A DNA stretch of 64,000 bases, taken from the NCBI GenBank assembly GCA_024460105.1, contig JANFXS010000007.1, positions 1 through 64,000 of the forward strand, read 5' to 3'. Shown piece by piece: positions 43,784 through 52,022 of the stretch. A program made the position numbers and the translations under genes. Below the pieces are notes generated by a model. The model was not told the DNA's origin and did not search any database. It was given only the letters and a program-made list of their open reading frames with translations. Source of the DNA: Anaerotignum faecicola (GTDB taxonomy: Bacteria > Bacillota > Clostridia > Lachnospirales > Anaerotignaceae). Positions within the stretch are counted from its first letter, which is position 1. Each line of letters begins with the position of its first letter.

Positions 43784-44262
43784 AATATTTTGAATTTTTT
43801 TCCGATATTATATTATGTCGATTAAATATTTCAGGTAATTTTGCATTTATTCGCCATTGTTCAATATTTTATTGCAAAAACGAATGTTTTTATTTGTACA
43901 TGATTGTATTATTAAATTTAATGTAGTATAATATATTTCATTGAAAATAAGTATCATGGCAGGCATATTGAATTTATTTAAACATGCTCGGAAGATTTAT
44001 TTTTGATTTTAAGAAATGGACTTGCATTTTAAATGATAACTTTTATTGACCATATTAGCTGCAGCATGCTTTATTTTGTGTTATATATGCTGTTTTAAAT
44101 ATAACCGATTTATGTGTGCATTTAAATTTTTGGAATATAAGCATAATTTTATCAGGCAGTTTTTTTGGTATTTAATTGAATTTTTATAAGTTGAATTAAA
44201 TATTTGGTTGCATAAGCAGGTACATATTAAAACACTGAGATTTGTTAGGAGGAGTACATGGT
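43784..44262. other. AT-rich intergenic region upstream of the chemoreceptor gene
   Basis: About 480 bp without a credible reading frame. A sigma-A-like pair is at 43904-43932. No clear sigma-D flagellar promoter was found. The 5' leader of about 320 nt from that promoter has no structure I recognise. Confidence 0.5.
43904..43932 (+). promoter_or_regulatory. Candidate promoter of the chemoreceptor gene
   Basis: TTGTAT (43904-43909), a 17-bp spacer and TATAAT (43927-43932). The start codon is about 330 bp downstream, so the link to the gene is inferred. Confidence 0.4.
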
Positions 44263-46089
44263 ATGAAAAAATTTTCAAAAGGGTTGTCCATAAAGAAAAA
44301 AATGATCGCCGGATTTGCAGCTGTAATTGTGGTTTCAGGATTGGGATCTATAGTAGGGCTGAGGCAGCTTATAAAAGCTAAGGAACAGGCCAACTGGGTT
44401 TATGAATATTACGGCGAAGGGCAAAAATTCGTGGTTAATTTTTTAGCCGAATTTAACAATAATCAAAAATTGATATCTTTAGGCGTATATATGACGGATC
44501 AGGCCTCAAGTCAGGATATGATGAACAGAGTTGTTGAAAGTTCAAATATTTTGGAAACAGATATTGCTGAAATGGAGAATGTTTTGTTGGATGAATCTAA
44601 CAAGAAAAACTTAGAAGAGGTGAAAGGATACTTAAATGAATATTTTTCATATAGGAAACAAGTTGAAAACTATGTAAAAAGCAATGATATGCGTGCTGCT
44701 CAAAAAATAGTTGAGCATGAACTTGTGCCGTTATGTGACAATATAACAAATGTTATAGATAAAATTATTGAAAATAAAACGGAAAACGGACGTACACAAA
44801 TGGATGCCCTTGATTCCATGATTTTTAAAGCGGAAGTTATGGTAATTGGAAGCCTTATAGTCGGTGTTCTTGTTTCAGTTATAATGGCTTTAAAGATTAC
44901 CGGAGGCATCAGCAGAGGAGCAAAGAACCTTCTCGAAGGCATGGAGTCATTATTTGAAGGAAAGCTTGATAATCATATTGAGGTTGTTTCAAACGATGAA
45001 CTCGGAGAAGTATCGGCGAGGTTCAATGCAAGCTGTGAAAGGCTTAATGAATATGTAACGTTAGTTAACGCCGCTATGGAAAAAGTTGCGGAAGGCGATC
45101 TTACGGTTAAATCTTCAACAGATTTTAAAGGCGTTTTCCGTGTGATGCAGGATACAATACTTAAGACGATTGCAATGCAAAATGAAATGATGAGAACTAT
45201 TGAATCTACAGCCGAACAGGTTGCAAGCGGCTCCCAGCAGGTATCAGACGGCGCACAGGCATTTGCACAGGGTGCAACTGAACAGGCAAGCGCCGTTGAA
45301 GAACTTTTGGCTACAATTACAGATGTTTCGGCCGATGTTAAAAAGACGGCCGAACATGCTGAAGAATCAAGCACTCGCTCATCAGAAGCCATGGATTTGG
45401 CGGGAAATGCCAATGACAAGATGAAAAGTATGGTTGACGCAATGGAACAAATCAGCCTTAAATCCACAGAGATCAGTAAGATCATTAAAACTATTGAAGA
45501 TATAGCGTTCCAGACTAATATCCTTGCCCTTAATGCGGCTGTTGAAGCAGCAAGAGCCGGCAGCGCCGGAAAAGGTTTTGCAGTAGTTGCGGATGAAGTC
45601 AGAAATCTTGCTTCAAAAAGCGCCGAAGCGGCAAGCGATACAACAAGGCTTATTGAGGACTCAATTGCGGCCGTAAATAACGGACAGGCCATTGCGAAAG
45701 ATGTTGCCGTTGCTATGCAGGAAACGACAGAAAAAGTTATTGTTTCGGTTGATTTAGTACATTTAATTGCGGAAGGGGCAAAAAGGCAGGCCGAGGCTAT
45801 CGCTCAGCTCAGTGTTGGCGTAGATCAAATATCTTCCGTTGTACAGACAAACTCGGCGACAGCTGAGGAAAGTGCGGCGGCAAGCGAGGAATTGTCGGCA
45901 CAGGCAAATGAACTGGAGCGTGTACTATCAAAGTTTACGCTTGATGACGGAAGCGGAAGTATGAATTTGTCGGCTAAAAAAGGCGATGTTTCAAAGAATA
46001 CATACAGCTATCCATCGGCAGAAACTTCATACAACGGTGATGAATTGAATTATGCTCATTCATCGTCGTTTGATATGTCAAAATATTAA
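44263..46089 (+). CDS. Methyl-accepting chemotaxis protein
   Basis: A 608-residue transmembrane chemoreceptor. A first membrane helix (residues ~15-33) is followed by an extracellular four-helix-bundle sensor of about 150 residues, a second helix (~190-212), a HAMP domain (~213-265) and the long cytoplasmic signalling hairpin. The tip, [20 protein letters not shown] near residues 415-434, contacts CheA and CheW. The ATG at 44263 gives a normal N-terminus; AGGAGG is ten bases away because an ATG at 44258 makes a two-codon frame ending at TGA over this start. The ligand is unknown. No other chemotaxis gene is in the window. Confidence 0.93.
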   Translation: MKKFSKGLSIKKKMIAGFAAVIVVSGLGSIVGLRQLIKAKEQANWVYEYYGEGQKFVVNFLAEFNNNQKLISLGVYMTDQASSQDMMNRVVESSNILETDIAEMENVLLDESNKKNLEEVKGYLNEYFSYRKQVENYVKSNDMRAAQKIVEHELVPLCDNITNVIDKIIENKTENGRTQMDALDSMIFKAEVMVIGSLIVGVLVSVIMALKITGGISRGAKNLLEGMESLFEGKLDNHIEVVSNDELGEVSARFNASCERLNEYVTLVNAAMEKVAEGDLTVKSSTDFKGVFRVMQDTILKTIAMQNEMMRTIESTAEQVASGSQQVSDGAQAFAQGATEQASAVEELLATITDVSADVKKTAEHAEESSTRSSEAMDLAGNANDKMKSMVDAMEQISLKSTEISKIIKTIEDIAFQTNILALNAAVEAARAGSAGKGFAVVADEVRNLASKSAEAASDTTRLIEDSIAAVNNGQAIAKDVAVAMQETTEKVIVSVDLVHLIAEGAKRQAEAIAQLSVGVDQISSVVQTNSATAEESAAASEELSAQANELERVLSKFTLDDGSGSMNLSAKKGDVSKNTYSYPSAETSYNGDELNYAHSSSFDMSKY

Positions 46090-46102
46090 TTTATATAACT
46101 AT

Positions 46103-46136
46103 GCGGGCATTGCAAATTGAAATGCCCGCTTTTTGT
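46103..46136 (+). terminator. Terminator after the chemoreceptor gene
   Basis: GCGGGCATT (46103-46111) pairs with AATGCCCGC (46121-46129), followed by TTTTTGTTTT. Confidence 0.9.
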
Positions 46137-46608
46137 TTTCAGATTTAAGAATTAAAAAATGTATACAAGCATAATTTAATTATATACCTGTATAAGCAAT
46201 TTTTACATATTTTTTATAGTAACGTTTTTGTTTGATATATACAAATAATTTTAAGTAAATAATGTTAATTAAATAACAAAAACTGAAAGTTGTTCGGATT
46301 AAAAAACACTTAAAGCAATTTTAACGTGAATATAATGTAATATATATGAAATTTAAATGATAATAAAGAATTTATTTATACAATTTTAAGATTTTTGATT
46401 ATTTAATTCTGTATAATTTTGCAGAAAAATATTTTGTTTTTAGTGGTACAATGTAAATTGTGTTTAAAAAAATACAAAATCAATATTGCATGATATGTTT
46501 AAAAGAGTTATAATCAACAATATCGATTTGGAAAATATCAAATTTTTTAATATTTTAATACTTTTATAACAAAATATTTGTTTTAGATTAGTTTTTAGGA
46601 GGCCGATT
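46137..46608. other. AT-rich intergenic region upstream of the oxidoreductase operon
   Basis: About 470 bp with no credible reading frame or RNA structure recognised. The only supported element is the promoter at 46486-46514 near its right end. Confidence 0.5.
46486..46514 (+). promoter_or_regulatory. Promoter of the 2-oxoacid oxidoreductase operon
   Basis: TTGCAT (46486-46491), a 17-bp spacer and TATAAT (46509-46514), about 95 bp before the first start codon. Confidence 0.65.
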
Positions 46609-47295
46609 ATGGTTTCGGATGACAAAAGGGTTAGGATTATAACAGGTCATTACGGCAGCGGTAAAACTGAGTTTGCAGTTAATTATGCAACTAAACTGGT
46701 CAGGCAGTCATGCCAAAAAGTAGCCTTAGCCGATATGGATATAGTTAATGTGTATTTTCGCTCAAGGGAAGTAAGGGACAAGCTTATTAAAGAAGGAATA
46801 AGGATGATTGATTCTTCCATAAGCGCTTCAGCCGATCTCCCCGCAATCCCGGCGGAGGCTTTTGCGCCGTTTGAGGATAAAAGCTACAATTACATTATAG
46901 ATCTTGGCGGTAATGATGTTGGAACCATTGTATTGGGCAGATATAAAGAACTTATTGATCCATCGGAAACAGAGTTTTTTATGGTTGTTAATGTATTCAG
47001 GCCCGATACAAGCAATGTTGAAAAAATTCTTGAACAAAAAGAAAAATTAGAATACTCTTCCGGGCTTTCCGTCACTGGGTTCGTAAATAACTCTAACTTG
47101 GTTAGGGACACAAAAGCAGAAGATATTTTGTTGGGGGATGAAATACTTTCTGAAGCGGGCCGTATTGCCGGAATTCCGATTAAATATACCTCATATGTAG
47201 AGGAAGTAGTATTAGACATGACGCCTGAAATAAAGGAAAAACTTTCCGGCTGCGTGTTTCCCATGAAGTATTTTATGAGGGAAGTGTGGATGTAA
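46609..47295 (+). CDS. P-loop ATPase associated with the 2-oxoacid oxidoreductase operon
   Basis: A 228-residue cytosolic protein with a P-loop ITGHYGSGKTEFAVNYA (residues 11-27) in the style of CobQ/MinD/ParA-type NTPases. A later acidic segment YIIDLGGNDVGT resembles a Walker B region. It begins the operon, with AGGAGG upstream, and is followed 24 bp later by the ferredoxin subunit. Genes of this kind precede 2-oxoacid:ferredoxin oxidoreductase genes in Clostridia by my recollection. The role is not known; cofactor insertion or assembly of the complex is an inference from context only. Confidence 0.75.
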   Translation: MVSDDKRVRIITGHYGSGKTEFAVNYATKLVRQSCQKVALADMDIVNVYFRSREVRDKLIKEGIRMIDSSISASADLPAIPAEAFAPFEDKSYNYIIDLGGNDVGTIVLGRYKELIDPSETEFFMVVNVFRPDTSNVEKILEQKEKLEYSSGLSVTGFVNNSNLVRDTKAEDILLGDEILSEAGRIAGIPIKYTSYVEEVVLDMTPEIKEKLSGCVFPMKYFMREVWM

Positions 47296-47319
47296 AATTT
47301 TCAAGGAGGTGCTGTTAGA

Positions 47320-47538
47320 ATGGCAAAGTTTACTGTAACTTTCAATGAAAAAGAATGTAAAGGCTGTGAATTATGCGTTGTTTCATGTCCTAAAAAAATT
47401 ATTGCGCTTAACATGGAAATTACTAATGATGCTGGTTACAGCCCGGCAAGCATAAAAGACATGGATTCATGTATCGGATGTGCAAGCTGTGCTAGAATGT
47501 GTCCAGATTGTGTAATTACAATCGTTAAAAACGACTAG
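47320..47538 (+). CDS. 2-oxoacid:ferredoxin oxidoreductase, ferredoxin-like delta subunit
   Basis: A 72-residue 8Fe ferredoxin-like protein. Two [4Fe-4S] motifs are clear: C-KG-C-EL-C-VVS-C-P and C-IG-C-AS-C-ARM-C-P. In four-subunit 2-oxoacid oxidoreductases this subunit passes electrons from the TPP site to soluble ferredoxin. The ATG follows AAGGAGGTG and the alpha subunit starts 17 bp downstream. The small size and position identify it as the delta subunit. Confidence 0.93.
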   Translation: MAKFTVTFNEKECKGCELCVVSCPKKIIALNMEITNDAGYSPASIKDMDSCIGCASCARMCPDCVITIVKND

Positions 47539-47554
47539 GAAGGAGGAGAAGGTA

Positions 47555-48616
47555 ATGGCAAAAGTTATTATGAAAGGTAATGAGGCTTTTTCAAAAGCTG
47601 CTATTCTTGGTGGATGCAGATACTTCTTCGGATATCCTATAACACCACAGAATGAAGTTCCTGAATATTTATCAAGAGAATTATTTGAGGTGGGCGGTAC
47701 GTTTATACAGGCCGAAAGCGAAGTTGCCGCAATAAACATGGTATACGGTGCGGGAGCTGCCGGCGCGCGCGTTATGACAAGTTCATCATCGCCGGGAATC
47801 GCCCTTAAACAGGAGGGTATCGGATACTGCGTAATGGGTGAAATTCCTTGCGTTATTGTGTCTGTAATGCGCGGCGGCCCTGGACTTGGCACAATACAGC
47901 CTTCACAGAGTGATTACAATCAGGCTACGCGCGGAGGCGGAAATGGTGATTATCATTTGCCTGTTCTTGCTCCGGGTTCGATTCAGGAAGCTGTAGACGA
48001 TATAAAAGAAGCGTTTGAAATAGCAGAATTTTATAGAACGCCTGTTATGGTAGTTGCCGACGGCCTTATCGGGCAGATGATGGAACCGGTAGATTTTGAC
48101 GTACCTGTTAAAACAAGGAAACAGGCGGACAAATCTACATGGGCATTAGGCATGAGCCCTAAAGGAAAAACAAACACTATCGTAAACCTTGAGATTGACG
48201 CGCATACATGCGAGGAAAGAAACTTGAGATTCTTCAGAGATAAATATGCTGTTATTGAAAAAGAAGAAGTTAAATACAATGAATTTATGATGGAAGACGC
48301 TGAATATGCATTTGTCGCATACGGCACAACAAGCAGGATTGTAAAAAATTCAGTTAAAGAATTGAGGGAAAAAGGTTACAAGATTGGCTTAATCCAGCCG
48401 CGTACGTTATGGCCTTTCCCACAGGTTCCGTTCCAGAATAAAAATATCAAAAAATTCATCGTTTGCGAAATGAGCATGGGCCAGATGGTTCCTGATGTTC
48501 AGCTTGCGGTTGGCGATAAGGATAAGGTTACTTTCTACGGCAGGTGCGGCGGCGTTATCCCAACACCTGAAGAATGTGCAGCATATGCGGAAAAGGTTAT
48601 GGGAGGTGACAAATAA
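47555..48616 (+). CDS. vorB: 2-oxoacid:ferredoxin oxidoreductase alpha subunit (VorB-like)
   Basis: A 353-residue subunit containing the pyrimidine-binding and transketolase C-terminal-like parts of the enzyme. The N-terminus MKGNEAFSKAAILGGCRYFF and the segment ITPQNEVPEYLSRELFE are typical of the VorB/KorA type, which usually oxidises branched-chain 2-oxoacids such as 3-methyl-2-oxobutanoate to acyl-CoA with reduction of ferredoxin. TSSSSPGIALKQEG is the conserved family segment. The stop overlaps the beta start (TAATG). The choice between branched-chain and 2-oxoglutarate substrate is not secure by eye. Confidence 0.9.
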   Translation: MAKVIMKGNEAFSKAAILGGCRYFFGYPITPQNEVPEYLSRELFEVGGTFIQAESEVAAINMVYGAGAAGARVMTSSSSPGIALKQEGIGYCVMGEIPCVIVSVMRGGPGLGTIQPSQSDYNQATRGGGNGDYHLPVLAPGSIQEAVDDIKEAFEIAEFYRTPVMVVADGLIGQMMEPVDFDVPVKTRKQADKSTWALGMSPKGKTNTIVNLEIDAHTCEERNLRFFRDKYAVIEKEEVKYNEFMMEDAEYAFVAYGTTSRIVKNSVKELREKGYKIGLIQPRTLWPFPQVPFQNKNIKKFIVCEMSMGQMVPDVQLAVGDKDKVTFYGRCGGVIPTPEECAAYAEKVMGGDK

Positions 48617-49365
48617 TGTCAACAACATTATTCGAAAGACCTGAGGGTTTAACAGACGTTAGGATGCACTATTGCCCAGGCTGCGGACACGGTATTGTTC
48701 ACAGGATTATAGCTGAATGTATTTCAGAAATGGGCGAAACTGACAATACGATTATTTGCGCTCCTGTTGGATGTGCAGTTTTTATTCCGAGATATTTTAC
48801 ATATGATTCAATCCACTGTGCACACGGAAGAGCTCCAGCTACTGCAACCGGTATAAAAAGAGTTCATCCTGACAAAATGGTAATTACATATCAGGGAGAC
48901 GGCGACCTTGCTTCTATTGGAATGGCTGAAATAGTGCATGCGGCGGCAAGGGGTGAAAAGATTACTACTATCTTTATTAATAACGGTATTTACGGTATGA
49001 CAGGAGGCCAGATGGCTCCTACAACTCTTCCTGGTATGAGAGCTACGACATCTCAAAGCGGAAGGGACGTTGGAAGAAATGGAAATCCAATTCGTATTTG
49101 CGAGCTTTTAAGCACATTAGACGGACCTGCATATATTGAAAGGGTTGCAGTTGATAAACCGGGCAATGTTATGAAAACTAAAAAGGCAATTAAAAAAGCC
49201 CTTGAATATCAGAAAGCCGGAAAAGGATTTACAATGATTGAGGTAGTATCAACATGCCCGACTAACTGGGGCATGAGCGCAACAAAAGCGATGGAATTTG
49301 TTACTGAAAAAATGATTCCATACTATCCTCTCGGTGTATTTAAAGATATAGAGGAGGGGAAATAA
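48616..49365 (+). CDS. 2-oxoacid:ferredoxin oxidoreductase beta subunit (TPP-binding)
   Basis: A 249-residue subunit that binds thiamine diphosphate. The motif GDGDLASIGMAEIVHAAARG with later NNGIYGMTGGQ is the Mg-TPP signature (GDG...N). Near the N-terminus, YCPGCGHGIVHRI carries the conserved cysteines. With the alpha subunit it forms the active site for decarboxylation of the 2-oxoacid. It overlaps alpha by one base and gamma starts two bases after its stop, so all subunits are translated in a coupled way. Confidence 0.93.
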   Translation: MSTTLFERPEGLTDVRMHYCPGCGHGIVHRIIAECISEMGETDNTIICAPVGCAVFIPRYFTYDSIHCAHGRAPATATGIKRVHPDKMVITYQGDGDLASIGMAEIVHAAARGEKITTIFINNGIYGMTGGQMAPTTLPGMRATTSQSGRDVGRNGNPIRICELLSTLDGPAYIERVAVDKPGNVMKTKKAIKKALEYQKAGKGFTMIEVVSTCPTNWGMSATKAMEFVTEKMIPYYPLGVFKDIEEGK

Positions 49366-49367
49366 TT

Positions 49368-49925
49368 ATGGGAAAAACACATAAAATCAGTTGTGCAGGT
49401 TTCGGCGGACAGGGCGTTATGTCCATGGGCCAGCTTTTAACATATGCGGGTATGATTGATGGGAAAGAAGTTTCATGGGTTCCGGCTTATGGCCCGGAAA
49501 TGCGCGGAGGTACGGCAAACTGTTCTGTTATTGTTTCGGATGAACCTGTCGGATCGCCTATTTTTGAAGAAGGCGTTACTACCGCTGTTGTTATGAACCT
49601 TCCTTCATTCCATAAGTTTGTTCCGAAGGTCGCTCCCGGTGGATCTATATTTGTTAATTCAAGTATTATCACAGAAAAGGTTGACAGAACTGATGTTAAT
49701 GTTTATTATATCCCTGCTAATGATATTGCAAATGAACTTGGAAATGCAAAATTAATTAATATCATTATGCTTGGAGCCGTGATTGAAATTGATAAAATCG
49801 TAGAGCCGGAATCAATACTTAAAGCATTCCTTAAAGTTTTCGGCGACAACAAAGCAAAGCTGATTCCTATTAACAGGGAAGCTTTGGCGAAAGGCGCTGA
49901 AATAGCTAAATCGCTTGTAAAATAA
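49368..49925 (+). CDS. 2-oxoacid:ferredoxin oxidoreductase gamma subunit
   Basis: A 185-residue subunit with the POR_N/gamma domain: FGGQGVMSMGQLLTYAGM near the N-terminus and PAYGPEMRGGTANC around residue 40, the classic gamma motif involved in CoA binding. It is the last gene of the operon and is followed by a terminator. Together the four subunits make acyl-CoA plus reduced ferredoxin, which supports energy conservation in an amino-acid-fermenting anaerobe. Confidence 0.93.
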   Translation: MGKTHKISCAGFGGQGVMSMGQLLTYAGMIDGKEVSWVPAYGPEMRGGTANCSVIVSDEPVGSPIFEEGVTTAVVMNLPSFHKFVPKVAPGGSIFVNSSIITEKVDRTDVNVYYIPANDIANELGNAKLINIIMLGAVIEIDKIVEPESILKAFLKVFGDNKAKLIPINREALAKGAEIAKSLVK

Positions 49926-49960
49926 ACACACTTCCTATTAATGCGGGTTTATTCCTGCAG

Positions 49961-49995
49961 CAAGGGCAGAAAGTAATTTTCTGCTCTTGTTTTAG
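49961..49995 (+). terminator. Terminator of the oxidoreductase operon
   Basis: CAAGGGCAGAAA (49961-49972) pairs with TTTCTGCTCTTG (49978-49989) with one G-U pair, followed by TTTTA. Confidence 0.85.
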
Positions 49996-50035
49996 TTGAA
50001 AAGTATGTTTATGAAAGAATGGGGGAATAAACGAA

Positions 50036-50608
50036 ATGGCGTTTTCGGATATTTTACATTTAAGTATTTTTGCCGCTTTTATCGGAGTTATATGCGCATT
50101 TTTATGTGGTCTTATACAGTTTGTCAAGAGGAAATACGTAGATTATGGTTTTTGCATATACGTTTTTTTGTGCAGCGCATATGTTTTAATGGCTTTTATT
50201 ATACTTTTTAAACCTTATAATTATAAAGGAGATATGGATTTAACATTGATAAATTTTATAAATTTAGAAGCGTTTAAAACTATATCAATTTATATTCAAG
50301 ATCAAAATTATATACCTATTATTGGAAGTATAATTATTACTTTGCCGTTGTTTCCATTGTCATATGTATTATTAAATAGGTTTGTATCTATGAAAAAATG
50401 CTTTTTAATTTTGCTTATTTTAATATTAATAATCGAACCTTTGCAGTTGACAATTGATATAATAACAATGTATCCTAATAAAGTAGTTGACATAGATGAT
50501 TTTATATTAAATTTGTCAGGATATTTAATCGGCTTTATTTTAACGGCTCTTATTTACAAATCATGTCTAATAAAACTCAGAAATAGCACAGGTGTGACAA
50601 ATTTATAA
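50036..50608 (+). CDS. VanZ-like membrane protein
   Basis: A 190-residue membrane protein with four to five hydrophobic helices. The C-terminal segment IEPLQLTIDIITMYPNKVVD followed by IDDFILNLSGYLIG is the VanZ-family core (E-x2-Q ... D-x-DD-x2-x-N-x2-G). The ATG at 50036 has GGGGGAAT upstream. VanZ in glycopeptide clusters gives low-level teicoplanin tolerance, but orphan VanZ-like proteins are common in Firmicutes and no other van gene is present, so resistance should not be assumed. It has its own ribosome binding site and shares a bidirectional terminator with the DtxR gene. Confidence 0.78.
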   Translation: MAFSDILHLSIFAAFIGVICAFLCGLIQFVKRKYVDYGFCIYVFLCSAYVLMAFIILFKPYNYKGDMDLTLINFINLEAFKTISIYIQDQNYIPIIGSIIITLPLFPLSYVLLNRFVSMKKCFLILLILILIIEPLQLTIDIITMYPNKVVDIDDFILNLSGYLIGFILTALIYKSCLIKLRNSTGVTNL

Positions 50609-50735
50609 TGGTATAAATATATCTCAGAACATTCTGCGGTATGTATATAAAATGTATTAACGAAATTTTTAACAAGTAAATTTTTATGGCTTATAAACAG
50701 TATGAAATATATTTATATAACGCAATTTGATATAT

Positions 50736-50768
50736 AAAAAATGGCCTCAGTTTTGAGAGCCATTTTTT
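50736..50768. terminator. Bidirectional terminator between vanZ-like and dtxR-family genes
   Basis: AAAAAATGGC (50736-50745) pairs with GCCATTTTTT (50759-50768), with the inner CTCA/TGAG adding pairs. A-runs and T-runs on both flanks serve converging genes on both strands. Confidence 0.88.
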
Positions 50769-50769
50769 A

Positions 50770-51129
50770 TCATCTCATAATTTTTTTAATGCAGTCAAAA
50801 GTTATGTCGCTGATTACATGCTCAATACGGCAGGCGTCATCAGAAGCTGTAGTTTCGTCGACTCCTATCGACATAAGATAATCTTTAAGGATACAATGCC
50901 TTTCATATATTTTTTCTGCAACTTCGCGGCCGGATTCTGTTAGAAGAAGCTGGTTAATTGAACCGATTTCTACATATCCTGCTTCTTTTAATACTGAAAC
51001 GGCACGGCTGACGCTGGGTTTTGAAAAACCTAGTTCATTGGCAACGTCGACTGAACGGGCAATTCCATTACGCTGTTCTAATATTAATATGGTTTCGAGA
51101 TAGTTTTCCCCGGATTCCTGAAGTTTCAA
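50770..51129 (-). CDS. DtxR/MntR-family metal-dependent regulator
   Basis: A 119-residue protein when started at the TTG at 51129 (MKLQESGENYLETILIL), which matches the usual N-terminus of the family; an ATG at 51150 or 51168 would add unconserved residues. The helix-turn-helix (NELGFSKPSVSRAVSVLKEAGY) is followed by the metal-binding dimerisation region with ACRIEHVISD. It lacks the SH3-like third domain. Fe(II) or Mn(II) is the expected co-repressor. It is divergent from feoA-feoA-feoB with 390 bp between them, so it is a candidate regulator of ferrous iron uptake. The start codon choice is moderate in confidence. Confidence 0.85.
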   Translation of the reverse strand: MKLQESGENYLETILILEQRNGIARSVDVANELGFSKPSVSRAVSVLKEAGYVEIGSINQLLLTESGREVAEKIYERHCILKDYLMSIGVDETTASDDACRIEHVISDITFDCIKKIMR

Positions 51130-51165
51130 TAGATTCACCAACCCTATCATATTTCTATATTTTAT

Positions 51166-51189
51166 CAACTATATATTACCATATAGTTG
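51166..51189. promoter_or_regulatory. Inverted repeat upstream of the dtxR-family gene (candidate operator)
   Basis: CAACTATAT (51166-51174) and ATATAGTTG (51181-51189) are exact reverse complements separated by 6 bp. It lies about 37 bp upstream of the start codon, in the expected promoter zone. It does not resemble the canonical DtxR or MntR box that I know. Confidence 0.5.
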
Positions 51190-51395
51190 CAATTTGTTCA
51201 AACAAATATTTAAAAATATACGGTTTAATTTATAAAACTTGCTATAACTATATTTTGCTGTAATGGTAAAAGTTTGCATATAAATATAATTTTAAAAGTA
51301 ATTTTTGTATTTTAAAAATAAAATTGCATTTATACATATCATCTGAAAATTGAAAATATATATTAGTATAAGTTAACTTTTTTTGCCCAAAGGTA
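51190..51395. other. Divergent spacer between dtxR-family and feo genes
   Basis: Very AT-rich, with one more AACTATA half-site near 51246 and an AGTTAACT palindrome at 51371-51378. No coding signal. Confidence 0.4.
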
Positions 51396-51424
51396 TTGAC
51401 AATAGATGTTAGCTGATGTAAACT
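51396..51424 (+). promoter_or_regulatory. Promoter of the feo operon
   Basis: TTGACA (51396-51401), a 17-bp spacer and TAAACT (51419-51424), about 100 bp before the first feoA start codon. Confidence 0.65.
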
Positions 51425-51521
51425 GTTTAAAGGTTATTGATAGGTAATAAGTGTTAAATAATAGTTATTAAAATTACTGCTATACATATTTTGTTGCTTA
51501 ATGACAAAAAGGAGGTTATTG

Positions 51522-51734
51522 ATGATGCCTTTAACAATGCTATCCTCTGGACAGAGCGAAACTATTAAACGAATTACGGGAAAAGATGAAACAAAGAAAT
51601 TTTTGGAAAGCCTTGGCTTTGTCGTCGGAGGGAACATATCTGTTATTTCAGAATCCGGCGGAAATTTAATTGTTAATGTTAAAGATACCCGTGTAGCTAT
51701 CAGTAAAGTTATGGCCAATAGAGTAATGGTCTGA
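51522..51734 (+). CDS. feoA: FeoA-family protein, first copy
   Basis: A 70-residue SH3-like protein. GGAGG fits the ATG at 51522 (or 51525); the frame from 51501 contains the Shine-Dalgarno sequence. The segment RITGKDETKKFLESLGFVVG and the end VKDTRVAISKVMANRVMV are FeoA features. FeoA proteins bind the cytosolic side of FeoB and are needed for Fe(II) transport. It is followed 21 bp later by a second FeoA. The two copies differ clearly in sequence, so they are not a recent duplication. Confidence 0.87.
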   Translation: MMPLTMLSSGQSETIKRITGKDETKKFLESLGFVVGGNISVISESGGNLIVNVKDTRVAISKVMANRVMV

Positions 51735-51755
51735 ATAAAGAAAGGACGCGATGAG

Positions 51756-51977
51756 TTGAAAACACTTAAAGACACAAAGCCCGGAGAAATTGTAAAGGTT
51801 ATTAAGATAGACGGCGCAGGAGCCGTTAAACGCCGTATTATGGATATGGGAATAACTAAAGGCGTTGAAATTTTTGTAAGGAAGGTTGCCCCTCTCGGCG
51901 ATCCTATAGAAATACAGGTGAGGGGATACGAACTGTCACTAAGAAAAGCCGATTCTGAAATGATAGCTGTAGAATAA
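51756..51977 (+). CDS. feoA: FeoA-family protein, second copy
   Basis: A 73-residue SH3-like protein with a TTG start at 51756 and AAAGGA upstream. GDPIEIQVRGYELSLRKADS is the conserved FeoA end, and VKRRIMDMGITKGVEI is the conserved core. An ATG at 51751 makes a two-codon frame (ATG AGT TGA) whose stop overlaps this TTG, an arrangement that may couple initiation. It lies between the first feoA and feoB. Confidence 0.88.
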   Translation: MKTLKDTKPGEIVKVIKIDGAGAVKRRIMDMGITKGVEIFVRKVAPLGDPIEIQVRGYELSLRKADSEMIAVE

Positions 51978-52022
51978 TAGCGTATAGATATTTTATTAAG
52001 AATTTCTAAGGGGGACATAAAA

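Noticed and set aside
44973-45692. A 239-codon minus-strand frame inside the chemoreceptor gene
   Set aside because: Antisense to a clear methyl-accepting chemotaxis protein; the frame is open because of the Ala/Ser-rich coding pattern, and the translation is low-complexity.
50036-50608. Glycopeptide resistance locus based on VanZ similarity
   Set aside because: No vanA/H/X/Y/S/R gene is nearby; an isolated VanZ-like protein does not show resistance.
51434-52018. A 194-codon minus-strand frame across both feoA genes
   Set aside because: The plus strand encodes two FeoA proteins with ribosome binding sites; the antisense product matches nothing recognisable.
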